From the NCBI GenBank assembly GCA_022266195.1, contig WHVY01000002.1, positions 2,681,001-2,745,000 of the forward strand: a stretch of DNA of 64,000 bases, given 5' to 3'. How positions within the stretch are numbered: the stretch's first letter is position 1; the number at the start of each line of letters is the position of its first letter. The position numbers were made by a program, and so were the translations under genes. Below the pieces are notes generated by a model that worked only from the letters and a program-made list of their open reading frames with translations, did not search any database and had not been told where the DNA came from. Source of the stretch: Tetranychus cinnabarinus (Eukaryota > Arthropoda > Arachnida > Trombidiformes > Tetranychidae). Positions 63,989 to 64,000 of this stretch are shown piece by piece.

Positions 63989-64000
63989 TTCAATTGTTGA

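Noticed and set aside
1..64000. CRISPR arrays, tRNA or rRNA genes
   Set aside because: No regularly spaced repeats with unique spacers and no tRNA- or rRNA-like conserved blocks were seen; the host is eukaryotic.

Overview
The window is eukaryotic nuclear DNA. It is AT-rich, and its host genes are split by short GT-AG introns of about 60-170 bases. The genes (PAN/apple ectodomain proteins, an SLC46-type transporter, secreted trypsin-fold proteins) and the envelope-bearing Ty3/gypsy elements suggest an arthropod. A mite or other chelicerate is my best guess, but it is only a guess. I saw no tRNA, rRNA or CRISPR array.

Host layout: 381-5192 (minus) is a multi-exon gene for a large secreted or membrane ectodomain protein ending in PAN/apple modules and a transmembrane helix. 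A paralogue, 5' part only, runs off the right edge (60851-63988, plus), and broken pieces lie at 23120-23580 and 57265-57530. Between them a unit of a secreted serine-protease homologue (SPH) plus an SLC46-like transporter is repeated: SPH1 20789-21732 with a truncated transporter 22846-23107; SPH2 (first exon lost) 52460-53368 with an intact transporter 54528-56246; and SPH3 59103-60054. All three SPHs keep the catalytic His and Asp regions but lack the GDSGGP serine motif.

About half of the window is LTR retrotransposon. Element A (7835-20656) has 707-base LTRs and an ATCT target duplication. It sits 22 bases upstream of the SPH1 TATA box, and its pol is split by a 1.6 kb foldback DNA element. 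Element C (25871-33087) has 391-base LTRs and an ACAA target duplication, and it lacks reverse transcriptase and RNase H. Element B (42639-51365) has 289-base LTRs. Next to it is a second, inverted and shuffled copy, B1 (33379-42634). A and B carry an Env-like glycoprotein in the same frame as the end of Pol.

The most unusual content is shared by all three elements. Each has an extra 3' ORF with cysteine/zinc modules followed by a domain that matches the DEDDh 3'-5' exonuclease motifs. The catalytic residues look intact in A and C and degenerate in B. The C protein also starts with a RING/TRAF-like cysteine-rich region. In A and B a strong splice acceptor lies just before this ORF.

Each element also carries its own dispersed hairpin signature: in A a GGTGAT loop on covarying stems, in C a GAAGTC/GACTTC stem with a 3-4 base loop, in B leader repeats with CTGG/CCAG stems around TGACG. 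Together these suggest a retrotransposon lineage that carries an accessory nuclease and structured RNA elements. The function is inference.
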